This document shows, in pieces, positions 21,132-29,363 of a DNA stretch of 64,000 nt (within the stretch, counting starts at the first letter, position 1; the number at the start of each line of letters is the position of its first letter). The notes below the pieces were generated by a model, which saw nothing but the letters and a program-made list of their open reading frames with translations, had not been told where the DNA came from and did not search any database. Origin of the DNA: Cordylochernes scorpioides (lineage: Eukaryota; Arthropoda; Arachnida; Pseudoscorpiones; Chernetidae); contig CP092870.1 in the NCBI GenBank assembly GCA_030710605.1, positions 95,362,941 to 95,426,940 on the forward strand. Reading direction: 5' to 3'. A program made the position numbers and the translations under genes.

Positions 21132-21136
21132 ATATA
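21095..21136. repeat. (TA)n microsatellite
   Basis: Uninterrupted alternating TA run with one phase switch near 21120. Confidence 0.9.
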
Positions 21137-21261
21137 AAGAATTCCTCTCTACGGGTATTTCTCAAATTCGAAAGCTTGCTAATTATAATAAATTTGGGAA
21201 AATAAACCTTTTGCTGAGTAGTTAATTAAGTATTTAAAATATTTTAGATTTGATTAAAATT

Positions 21262-21570
21262 TTGAAAATAGAGCAAATCCATAAATACATCTTTAATTAA
21301 AAAGGCATATATTGGATCAAAATATCATTTTTGGTAAAATATTGATAAAATAAATGATATTTTGATCCAATATATGCCTTTTTATTTGAAGATTTTGACT
21401 TAAAATGTTTATTTGGATTCAAATAAAGGTGATAAATGTTCATGTATTATCCTAAAGAGAGAGGCTACCTGGCCGGCATTAATATTTATATGAAAAATAG
21501 ACACTTCGGCCAGTTGGAAAATAAAAAACTCTAACTGGCCGAAGTGTCTATTTTTCATATAAATATGTTC
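21262..21570. mobile_element. Two eroded Penelope-like inverted pairs
   Basis: 21262-21385 repeats the GAAAATAGAGCAA...AGGCATATATTGGATC arms of the 10.6-kb element with its centre deleted. 21450-21570 shows the CTGGCCGGCATT end and AATAGACACTTCGGCCAGTT mirrored arms, also without the core. Confidence 0.5.
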
Positions 21571-21658
21571 ATGTATTGTGATGTGGGAGGTATGACAATT
21601 GACAATAGTCTATTAAAATCCAGTCAACAGTAGGGAGAGAGGTTACAGTTATATTAAA

Positions 21659-22016
21659 CTAGCCGAATGACCCGGGCAACGCCCGGGGTTTACCCGATTA
21701 AATGCTTTTATTAAAATATTATTCGTTACAATTATATATTGGCGCCGTGGATGTCATTCTTGTATAATATATAAATGAGTTTTAAAAATTGCAAAAAAAA
21801 AAAATGCATCGGAATCGAACCCGGGGCGCCCGCGAGGCAGGCGAGCATTCTACCACTGAACCAAAAGCAAACGGTGACAGAAGTGTCTCGCGCATTGGCC
21901 GCACCAAATGATGGGGGGGGGGGGGGGGGGGGGGGGGGCATAGGTGGCGTGATCGTAGCCGACCAATAGGAGGGCGCCGGCAAACCGTGACAGAGGCCAT
22001 GACGCTCGTAACTGTA
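21659..22016 (-). mobile_element. Non-autonomous Helitron carrying a tRNA-Gly-like sequence
   Basis: On the minus strand the 3' end is the hairpin CCCGGGCGTTGCCCGGG, TCATTCGG and CTAG next to T (21658). The opposite end, ACAGTTACGAGCGTCATG, is shared with the plus-strand copy at 41.74 kb. The interior has a G-run of about 28 nt (21911-21938), a GATCGTAGCC/ACCAATAGGAGGGCGC segment and the tRNA-like sequence. No helicase is encoded. Confidence 0.6.
21805..21875 (-). pseudogene. tRNA-Gly(GCC)-like sequence in a Helitron
   Basis: The minus strand reads TGGTTCAGTGGTAGAATGC (A box), the CTGCC anticodon loop with GCC, and GGTTCGATTCC (B box). A T-run follows at once and would stop RNA polymerase III. 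The 5' acceptor strand is altered and several T-stem/acceptor bases after the B box are missing, so the cloverleaf is broken. Confidence 0.7.
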
Positions 22017-22070
22017 TGTTAAAATATTTACAACAGACGGAGCCCTCTCCGAAGGGACATCTGGATTTCA

Positions 22071-22283
22071 TCAGGAATTCAAAACCGCCTTAAGTTCGGA
22101 CAAGCCCTTGCCAATGACGAAGTTCTTGTCCTCAGCATGCTTAATGACAATGTCGAGGAATTTAGATAGAATTATCTTGTGTTCAGGCGAAAGTTGCTCG
22201 AGGAGGTTCTCCCTGTAAAAGGGATCTAGAATCCCGTAGACGATCCCGTAGACGTGTGGGAGATATGGATACATGATTTGCAT
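22071..22283 (-). CDS. Possible terminal exon of an unknown host gene
   Basis: A 70-codon frame with coding-like composition. It begins MQIMYPYLPHVYGIVYG and has a helical, lysine/glutamate-rich second half including LSPEHKIILSKFLDIVIKHA and ends KGLSELKAVLNS. A possible splice acceptor (GACAG) lies about 14 nt upstream, so it may be a last exon rather than a complete gene. The family is not recognised. A related inverted segment at 22610-22705 supports this being a once-duplicated coding sequence. A Helitron ends about 55 bp downstream. Confidence 0.35.
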   Translation of the reverse strand: MQIMYPYLPHVYGIVYGILDPFYRENLLEQLSPEHKIILSKFLDIVIKHAEDKNFVIGKGLSELKAVLNS

Positions 22284-22609
22284 ATACTCGTACTGTTGCT
22301 GTCATTACCCCGCCATGGTGCAAATACGATATCTGCCAGGTGGGGAAAGTGGGACGTGTCATGGTTTATAATGAGTTTCAGACACCTATAACTTCACCTG
22401 TTGTTATGGAATTTCTTTAGAAGCCTTTATCTCCAGTTTGTATGATATGGTCAATTAGATTTTGCAAGTCGATTACCTGTCAGGTACGCGTCTCAGTGTT
22501 GATGTAGCAATGGATGGTTAGTGTTGGTCTTTACCTCTGCCCAATCTTCCAATATCAAAGAGTCCTGACGGAAACCCTCTTAGGGATCTTCATCTTTAAA
22601 CCAGCATAC

Positions 22610-22705
22610 TTAGAGAATCACGCAAGGGCCTGTCTGAACTCAAGACGATTCTAAGCTCCTGATAGGATCCAGACGTACCTTCGGAGAAGGCTTCGTTTGG
22701 TGTAT
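22610..22705 (+). pseudogene. Inverted, degraded copy of the 22.07-kb exon end
   Basis: The plus strand encodes KGLSELKTILSS then a stop, close to the KGLSELKAVLNS end on the minus strand at 22071. Similarity continues past the stop (CTCCGAA, then TCTGGAT) but is lost upstream, where an in-frame stop occurs. This suggests a broken paralogue. Confidence 0.4.
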
Positions 22706-22924
22706 ATATTTTCTCTACTATTTTAAACTCTGTAAACTCTCTCTTGACCATTGAATAGATGTCAATAAACCATTTTAATTGTCAATTGTCCTAGAGAATC
22801 TCCCAAGAAAGAAATCTGAATATCGGTACCTTATAAATTGGACTTCCAGTGACATTGTAAATAAAACCAACACAAAGCAATAACGCGCCATCTATACATA
22901 TAAATTGAAAGGATTTAAAATTTG

Positions 22925-23200
22925 AATGTATTTGAATGTAATTCTACTGTCTTATAAGCTTATGTCCATAGTTTTCTTGAAAACCATTTCTGAGATTCCA
23001 TCCTTCAGTGCTGCGTATATAAGCAGAATCGTCCAATACAGTATTAGAGCTCTGAGAAGCGGTCTGGTGGATTAAATTGGCGAAACCGCTGGGGGGGGGG
23101 GTTCACCACTGATGAGCCAAGCCCTCCCAATATAATATTTTTATCGCAGTAAGGACAGTATAAGTTTGTATTATGCTTAAAAGAAACATTCGTGCTTTTA
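22925..23200 (+). mobile_element. Foldback MITE-1, long subfamily
   Basis: CATAGTTTTCTTGAAAACCA, TCCAATACAGTATTAGAGCT, TTGGCGAAACCGCTGGG with a G-run, and CTGATGAGCCAAGCCCTCCC. The hammerhead-like helix here pairs TTGGC with GCCAA. Confidence 0.65.
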
Positions 23201-23621
23201 AATCCTTTCAAAATAAAACCGAGAAGACATAGAACAGCCCGGGTTGGTGTTGTTTGACTTCTGTACGTGGCTCCACACAGGAATCTACTGGGTTAACTAA
23301 ATATATAATAATTGTTAGTGCTTTTTTTTCTGGGACCAGGTATGAGTTACATGTAGACATGTAGTGGGGCAGTGGTACACACCATCGATCTTTGATTGCC
23401 ATGACCCGGGATTGAATCCCGCATTGACCTTTTTTTTTCTGAGGAAAAGAAAATTGCTTCAATGGCCATTGATTCTTGTAAAAGTCCAACATTACCAGTG
23501 AGTACAAGTAATCAAACGGGGCTATGACATTACTTGTAAGTGTGCAAAGATCGAACTGCTTTTCATATGTGTAGACATGTGATGCAATTACAATAAGAAC
23601 AATCACTAACTATCTACCATG

Positions 23622-23888
23622 ATTATTATGGTAAATATAGAGGCTGCCTGGCCGGCATTCATAGTTCTTCAAATAAAAGACACTTCGACCAGTAAATATT
23701 TTTATTGTCTCGACGTTTCGACAAAAATCTTTTGTCCTCGTCAGGAGCGAACAAAAATTAAAACATTTGGCAAAGCGTTAAATATTTATTCTTATTGTTC
23801 GCTCCTGAGGAGGAAAAAAAGATTTTTGTCGAGACAATAAAAAGATTTACTGGCCGAAGTGTCTTTTATCTGAAGAACTATGGTTATT
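23622..23888. mobile_element. Penelope-like inverted pair inserted in the SINE
   Basis: GCTGCCTGGCCGGCATTCAT, a complete minus-strand hammerhead-like motif, then a mirrored right arm in which the core is damaged (CTGAGGAGG in place of CTGACGA; GTCGAGAC in place of GTCGAAACGTCGAGAC). Confidence 0.6.
23709..23747 (-). ncRNA. Hammerhead-like motif (ACGT family, GUC)
   Basis: Minus strand: CTC, CTGACGA, G, GACAAAA/TTTTGTC helix II, GAA, ACGT, C, GAG. The core is complete. Confidence 0.55.
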
Positions 23889-24129
23889 ATGGCCTGTACA
23901 ACGTGTATGCTTGGGATAATAAAGTCCTTCTGAAATAGTTTGAAGATTGATTTGTTGGTAGAAGATTTTACTATTGATTGATCAGAGCTTCACACACACA
24001 ATAGTATCCATCTTTTGTGATGGTATTATATTAGTAGAGAAAATCATCTTTGGAATTAGTGCAAACGCAATTTCAATTATACAATATAATGCACTGCGGC
24101 CTGTGATTGTAAAACGACACTTGAAGTTA

Positions 24130-24320
24130 CACCGCATGAGTTTCTTTTAAACGAAAAATCAAAATTTATTTCAAGGTTTCCGTTCATCATTACTCTTCAT
24201 AATTCACCCTTTCATACCTCATCCAAAAAGGTTAGAAATAGTCGATATTTCACCTTGAAATAAATTTTGATTTTTCGTTTAAAAGAAACTCATGCGGTGT
24301 AACTTCAAGTGTCGTTTTAC
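24130..24320. mobile_element. Palindromic Penelope-like terminal pair, family 4
   Basis: Arms GCATGAGTTTCTTTTAAACG and AAATCAAAATTTATTTCAAG mirror each other around 24185-24258. The spacer (minus strand TATGAAGAGTAATGATGAAC) is shared with 42930-43000. No complete hammerhead core could be assigned. Confidence 0.45.
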
Positions 24321-24329
24321 AATTTCAAT

Positions 24330-25490
24330 TATAGTTCAGAGAGAAAATAACCACCCACTTATAAATGTCTAAAATAATTATCATAACAAAGTAATACATT
24401 TTATTTCGAAATTTTTAATTTTGTCGCTTGTTTTATTCTTCTTCTTAAAATTACCTTATTTTTTTACATTATAAACCTATTTTTTATTAAGTTTAATAAT
24501 ATGTCTTTATTTTATTTTAAAGTTAAAAAAAAAAAAACAATATATTTTTGTGTGTGTTAACACTGATTTGAGTTTAAAAAACATAGTTTTACAAGCATAT
24601 CAATTTTCGTCTGCTATTTTATTCTCACTATTTTTCTCATACGGGTCTCGGTCAAAAACAAATAAAACTGTAAAATATAAATTACTCTGTTGGAAAGCAA
24701 ATATTGCGAAACTTCTGGACGAATGCTCAAAAGGAAAAAAAATAAAAAAACGGGAAAATTTTTGATTAAAAAACTGCCATTTTGATTTTAGGATCCTCAA
24801 TATTTGTTCTACTTAAATAGGAAACGAAAATATTTATATTTAAAATGACATTAAAAAATATATTTTCATTTATACACGTTTCAAGACTATCTTTATATAT
24901 AAAAATATAATTGAATTTATCATATATATAATATATAAGTTTTAAACTTTTAATTTATATTTAGACATTTTTTATTTTAATTTAAACACATGGAATTTTC
25001 TATAAATAGTTCATGTGTCTAAATTAAAATGAAAAATGTCTAAATATAAATTAAAATTGTCTAATTAAAAGTTTAAAAACCTATAAATGATTAGAAAAAT
25101 TTAAAAATTATTTATGATAATTATATTTTAATAAAATTGATATTTCTTTTATAAAACGAACAAATAATTATTGTTTAAGTTTTGAAATATTTTAGTATGA
25201 TGTGAGTATCAAAAAAGCTAATATTATAAATAAGGTTATATATTAATATAAAGAGTGGTGTAATACTTTGTTTTTTTAAAATGATAATATATAAAAATGT
25301 ATAAAACACACACAATTATATGAATATGTGTGTTAAAAATTATAATTTTATTCATGAGTATTTTCGATTAGAAGTAGACACAATGATTGCATTAAAACAT
25401 AACCAAAAGAAAAATTTAGGCGGGAAAAATCAATTAAAATCAATTTAGAAGATAGATATATTGCACACAAACGTAAGGGTCATTATTATA
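24330..25490. other. AT-rich DNA with a 24.95-25.07 kb inverted repeat
   Basis: TAATTTATATTTAGACATTT and its mirror flank CACATGGAATTTTC near 25000. Frames of 66-71 codons at 24550-24800 are low-complexity and not supported. Confidence 0.4.
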
Positions 25491-25494
25491 AATA

Positions 25495-25815
25495 TTGTAT
25501 GTAATTCTGCTGTTCTCAAAACTTATGTCCATAGTTCATCTAAAATACCCATTCCAAGAGTCTAGCATCAGTATCACTATAAAAGTAAAACCTAAATATT
25601 GCAATATAAAAGCGGTATGGTAGATTAAACTGGCGAAACCGCTGGGAGGGTTTACCACTGATGAGCCAGACCCTCCCATTAATTTTTTCCATTGCAGTAA
25701 GGGCAGTATAAATTGTTTAATTTTTAAAAGAATATTATGCGTCTATAATAGTTTCGATTTAAATATATATAGCAACCTTTCTAGATGGCAGAGTGCCATC
25801 TACTATTACAGATAT
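25495..25815 (+). mobile_element. Foldback MITE-1
   Basis: ACTGGCGAAACCGCTGGGAG, ACCACTGATGAGCCAGACCC, CATTGCAGTAAGGGCAGTAT and terminal GATGGCAGAGTGCCATCTAC. The hammerhead-like helix pairs CTGGC with GCCAG. Confidence 0.65.
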
Positions 25816-25819
25816 ATCA

Positions 25820-26530
25820 ATTTAGATTCTAATAAGACACAGGTATATCAGGCGCTGGTAGCTAATTAACAAGAAGCAAAATATTAAAAAAAAATGATAA
25901 TCCATGCATAAAAAATAATAAATACTACAATATTTTATATAATGGTATAATAAGAAATACATTGCTAAAATAACAAACTTTTATACTTAGAATTAAACAT
26001 TAATGTGTGTTTGTTCAAGTAAAATTTTGGATGGTTACATCGTTATTCCTTCACGTCTGAATAACCTCATTAATTAATATTGGACAAGTTATAAATATAG
26101 ACACGTAATTAAATTAATTTTTAATAACAAAATATGTGTGTTGTCGAAATACATTTTTCATTTTTAATGAAATAATATAATTAGCTTTTTAAAAATTATT
26201 ATTTATTAGTTTTTTTTTGTATAAATGTAGTGGAAAATTAATGTTAAAATGTATCATTAATAAATTTTATACACTATCTAGAAATTATTTTCTAGAGATG
26301 TGAGAGATTGACACTTCTTTATTATAATGTTCATATAAGATTATATAAGGTTAAATAAGAATAAATAATATGAATCAATATTATTATATAATGATAAATA
26401 TATGAATAATTGATATAAATAGATAAAATAATTGATAAATATATGTCATAATTTGTATAATTAATGCCAAGAGATATAATTTATTTTCGTCAAAATAAGT
26501 AGTAAATATGTTAAGCTTGTGTTAATATGT
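25820..26530. other. AT-rich DNA, nothing recognised
   Basis: Extremely AT-rich; no coding frames or termini. Confidence 0.35.
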
Positions 26531-26559
26531 AAATATGCAAATTCATCCATCTATTAAAA

Positions 26560-26670
26560 ACTGTACAAAAAATAAAGGTGGCAGACATTGCGGGTGCGCT
26601 GTTCGCTTGGCTGGAGCTGATTCTTGGGATTGTAGACACAACGCTTGCGCCCTTTCATTTGACCACGGCA
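26560..26670 (-). pseudogene. Possible cysteine-rich coding remnant
   Basis: A short GC-richer patch. The minus strand encodes CRSCRGQMKGRKRCVYNP and a following Arg/Cys-containing stretch, similar in style to the cysteine-rich tails of some transposases. Too short to assign. Confidence 0.2.
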
Positions 26671-26699
26671 GCTACGACATATACCAATTAATACATAGC

Positions 26700-26830
26700 A
26701 ATAACATCTATATAATACAAATGAAAACATTAAGACGTGAATGTTTCTTTTCACAAATAAATCAAACTTCCACTGCCCCCACTGCGATGATCTAAAAAGC
26801 ACATGTCCATTTGGTCAGAATATGCCTTTT
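26700..26830. mobile_element. Partial MITE-1
   Basis: TGAATGTTTCTTTTCACAAA, ATCAAACTTCCACTGCCCCC, then a break. Confidence 0.5.
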
Positions 26831-26839
26831 TTATTTTTA

Positions 26840-27520
26840 ATATGAATATATGCTAAAAAAGAAAAGAGAGAGAGAGAGAGTAACATTGAAATATTTATTA
26901 GTTTCAATCATCACCACCTATGCTGTATGTACACTACATATATATCTAGAAATATCTCTCAAAAGAAATATATAGGACATATAAAATTTATTTTTTAGGG
27001 GGCGTTTGTGTCAAAAGAGATTCTTTTTTTTTAAACGAGCAAACATCATTCTTCAATGTAAACACTCTTCAATATATTTTCCCAGTGAGATCTAAAACTG
27101 AATTTTACCCACAAAAAAAACCTTCCTCTTGGGATTTTACTCTTTTTCCCCCCCCCTCTACTGTGTAACCACAATTCAGAGCTCGGTGGAACTTTTAAAA
27201 TTCTTGCCACGTTTCACTTTAGACTTCCGAATGCAACATTTGGATGGCATGACACTCCAAGGAGGATTTTGTCTTTCCAAGCAATAAAAGAAGACAAAGT
27301 GTAGAGAATGCTAAAGAAACCTTTTAAATACATTATTAGAAAGAGCATAATAACATTTAAAAAATGTGTGAAATAATATTTTTGACTAAATAAATATAAA
27401 TAAAAGATTAAAACACAAATATAATTTATAATATGAAAAAAAAATAGTACAAATATGATATTGTACTGGGATAAGGTGCATAAATTAGGAAAGAAAAAAA
27501 AAAGGTATTTTCTTATCGTG
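26840..27520. other. AT-rich DNA with low-complexity runs
   Basis: A GA run near 26865, a C-rich run at 27150. A 130-codon minus frame (27214-27606) is hydrophobic and AT-driven without motifs. Confidence 0.35.
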
Positions 27521-27524
27521 AAAC

Positions 27525-27700
27525 TAAAAGTTGCTGATGCCTTGCGCCATCTATCAGAATAAATATAAACTATTTGTTGATTTTTAATTATTCCAGAATT
27601 GGCCAAATACCCATTCTTGATTAATCAAGAAAAGCTAACCAAGCTAATAAAGAAAGGGCGCAAGCCATCAGCAACTTTTAGTTGCACGATAAGGAGATGC
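27525..27700. mobile_element. MITE-2 (AAGTTGCTGATG ends)
   Basis: AAAAGTTGCTGATGCCTTGC at the left and its inverse GCGCAAGCCATCAGCAACTT at the right define a short inverted-repeat element. Other copies or fragments: 11520 and 63410-63710. Confidence 0.55.
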
Positions 27701-27821
27701 CTTTTTTTTCACAAAGACGATACTAAAACTATAATATATCCATATATATATATGTTTGAAAATAGAGCAATCCATATATTATATTATTTAAAAATGCCTA
27801 TTTTGGATCAAAAAGTTTTAT

Positions 27822-27864
27822 TTCCGATATTTCGTGTGGCAACTCGCCAAACTTCTTCGGGGAA
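27822..27864 (-). ncRNA. Hammerhead-like motif (helix III ATAT, PLE left arm)
   Basis: Minus strand: TTCC, CCGAAGA (U4 of CUGANGA is C), A, helix II around GTTTGGC/GCCACAC, GAA, ATAT, C, GGAA. Helix I is 4 pairs and the cleavage triplet would be AUC. Confidence 0.45.
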
Positions 27865-28243
27865 CAAGATTGTTTTGAATAGCTCACGTATCACTTCACG
27901 AGTATGTACAACTGCTATAAAATTTTAAAATTTCTAAAATCTACAATATGCATGTTTATAAATATAATTATTAATAATAAAATGATATATACAATATTAA
28001 TATATAGCGAATAAATAAATATATACATTTAAAATAAAAGAATTGAAAATCAGTAATTTGTTATATATATAAATGTATAGTAGTGGGCTATATGGTTTTA
28101 AATTGTAAGTATAATTGAGGAATGTCTATTTTTCGATTGATACTGTTTTTATCTTCTATTGAGGTCCAGCTTTCTAGAAAAAGTCTTGAATGTTTGTCCT
28201 TGATATTTTGATATACTATTTCAGTTGAGTCAAAATTTGGTAT

Positions 28244-28543
28244 GTTGTCCCGTGCCGATCTTGCCCAGCTACATACATAGGAGAGACAGGGAAAACTCTA
28301 GAAGAAAGAACCAATCAACACAGGACAGCCCTTCAAAACTATAGCCCTCTTTCCCTTTTAGTAGATCACGCACTGAAACAGGACCACATACCAAATTTTG
28401 ACTCAACTGAAATAGTATATCAAAATATCAAGGACAAACATTCAAGACTTTTTCTAGAAAGCTGGACCTCAATAGAAGATAAAAACAGTATCAATCGAAA
28501 AATAGACATTCCTCAATTATACTTACAATTTAAAACCATATAG
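28244..28543 (+). pseudogene. Penelope-like GIY-YIG endonuclease, C-terminal fragment
   Basis: A plus-strand frame of about 100 codons ending at TAG. It starts VVPCRSCPATYIGETGKTL and ends DIPQLYLQFKTI. TYIGETG and the following arginine (LEERTNQHR) are the YIG half and catalytic arginine of the GIY-YIG nuclease that PLEs use to nick target DNA. The paired cysteines before YIG fit the PLE version, and FLESWTSIEDKNSINRK matches the domain's C-terminal part. The N-terminal GIY segment and the reverse transcriptase are cut off by the inverted-repeat junction, so this is a dead copy. Confidence 0.8.
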
Positions 28544-28766
28544 CCCACTACTATACATTTATATATATAACAAATTACTGATTTTCAATTCTTTTATTTT
28601 AAATGTATATATTTATTTATTCGCTATATATTAATATTGTATATATCATTTTATTATTAATAATTATATTTATAAACATGCATATTGTAGATTTTAGAAA
28701 TTTTAAAATTTTATAGCAGTTGTACATACTCGTGAAGTGATACGTGAGCTATTCAAAACAATCTTG

Positions 28767-28809
28767 TTCCCCGAAGAAGTTTGGCGAGTTGCCACACGAA
28801 ATATCGGAA
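28767..28809 (+). ncRNA. Hammerhead-like motif (helix III ATAT, PLE right arm)
   Basis: The same motif as at 27822, on the plus strand, about 225 nt downstream of the endonuclease stop: TTCC, CCGAAGA, helix II, GAA, ATAT, C, GGAA. Position in the PLE terminal repeat matches that reported for hammerheads of this class. Confidence 0.5.
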
Positions 28810-28861
28810 ATAAAACTTTTTGATCCAAAATAGGCATTTTAAATAATATATATATATGAAT

Positions 28862-29020
28862 ATTCGAAACTATTATTGGGCGCGTATGATTCTTTTGAAA
28901 CTTAAACAATTTCTACTGCCTTTACTGCAATGGAAAAATTAATGGGAGGGCCTGGCTTATACGCATATATAATAGCTTCGAATATTCATAACAGATGGCG
29001 CGCTGATGCATCATAATATA
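28862..29020. mobile_element. Foldback MITE-1, short copy
   Basis: CGAAACTATTATTGGGCGCG, TTTCTACTGCCTTTACTGCA, AATTAATGGGAGGGCCTGGC, terminal AACAGATGGCGCGCTGATGC. Gypsy B is inserted at its right edge. Confidence 0.6.
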
Positions 29021-29023
29021 TAT

Positions 29024-29363
29024 TGTTGCACCAGGTTGCGGCTTGGCAGACTCTTCAGCCTGGATTCTCTCCTGTGCTGGGTCCTGCATCTTACCAGAGC
29101 GTGTTTCAACCATCCTACAAATTTATAAAAGGGAATAACGAGATAAGTCTTCTTTAAGCAGCCACCAGAATCCTCCTTTTATTTTCTCACATCAAAGAGA
29201 GCAGTGAAGTCACAGTGTACCTAAATACAAATGATGATAAATTATTAATCTGTTTTAAATAAATAACATAGAATATTTTATATAAAAATAAATAAATATA
29301 TAATTTAAATTTCAAATATATTAAAACTAATATAAGAAATACGCCATTAATCATGATGTAACA
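29024..29363 (-). repeat. Gypsy B 3' LTR
   Basis: Minus strand TGTTACATCATG...GGTGCAACA, 340 bp. The first codons complete pol (stop TAA inside the LTR). The end repeats the gag start METRSGK...GATI, which runs on into flanking MITE sequence as a meaningless frame. Confidence 0.95.

Larger units (their letters stand above)
23335..23935 (+). mobile_element. SINE with tRNA-like head, split by a PLE insertion
   Basis: The head contains GGGGCAGTGGTACAC (A-box-like) and GGGATTGAATCCCG (B-box-like), followed by a T-run. The body (TTGCTTCAATGGCCATTGAT, GATCGAACTGCTTTTCA) runs to CATGATTATTATGG and resumes at 23888 with CCTGTACAACGTGTATGC. ATTATGG is repeated at the junctions of the PLE insertion. 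Confidence 0.6.
27755..28860 (+). mobile_element. Penelope-like element remnant with 465-bp inverted terminal repeats
   Basis: Left arm (about 27777-28244) and right arm (28387 to about 28850) are nearly identical inverted copies around a 143-bp spacer. The plus strand of spacer plus right arm encodes the C-terminal GIY-YIG endonuclease, then a 3' UTR, then a hammerhead-like motif. The left arm repeats the same 3' part in reverse. Inverted terminal repeats and a GIY-YIG domain are known PLE traits. The reverse transcriptase is missing. Confidence 0.8.

Noticed and set aside
21732-22071. Proline- or glycine-run frames on both strands
   Set aside because: Produced by the long G-run in a Helitron; no independent coding evidence.
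24130-24320. Hammerhead core in the family 4 palindrome
   Set aside because: TATGAAGAGTAATGATGAAC contains CUGANGA-like pieces, but no consistent helix II/III arrangement could be drawn.
27214-27606. 130-codon hydrophobic frame
   Set aside because: Driven by T-rich composition; no motif, signal or paralogue.
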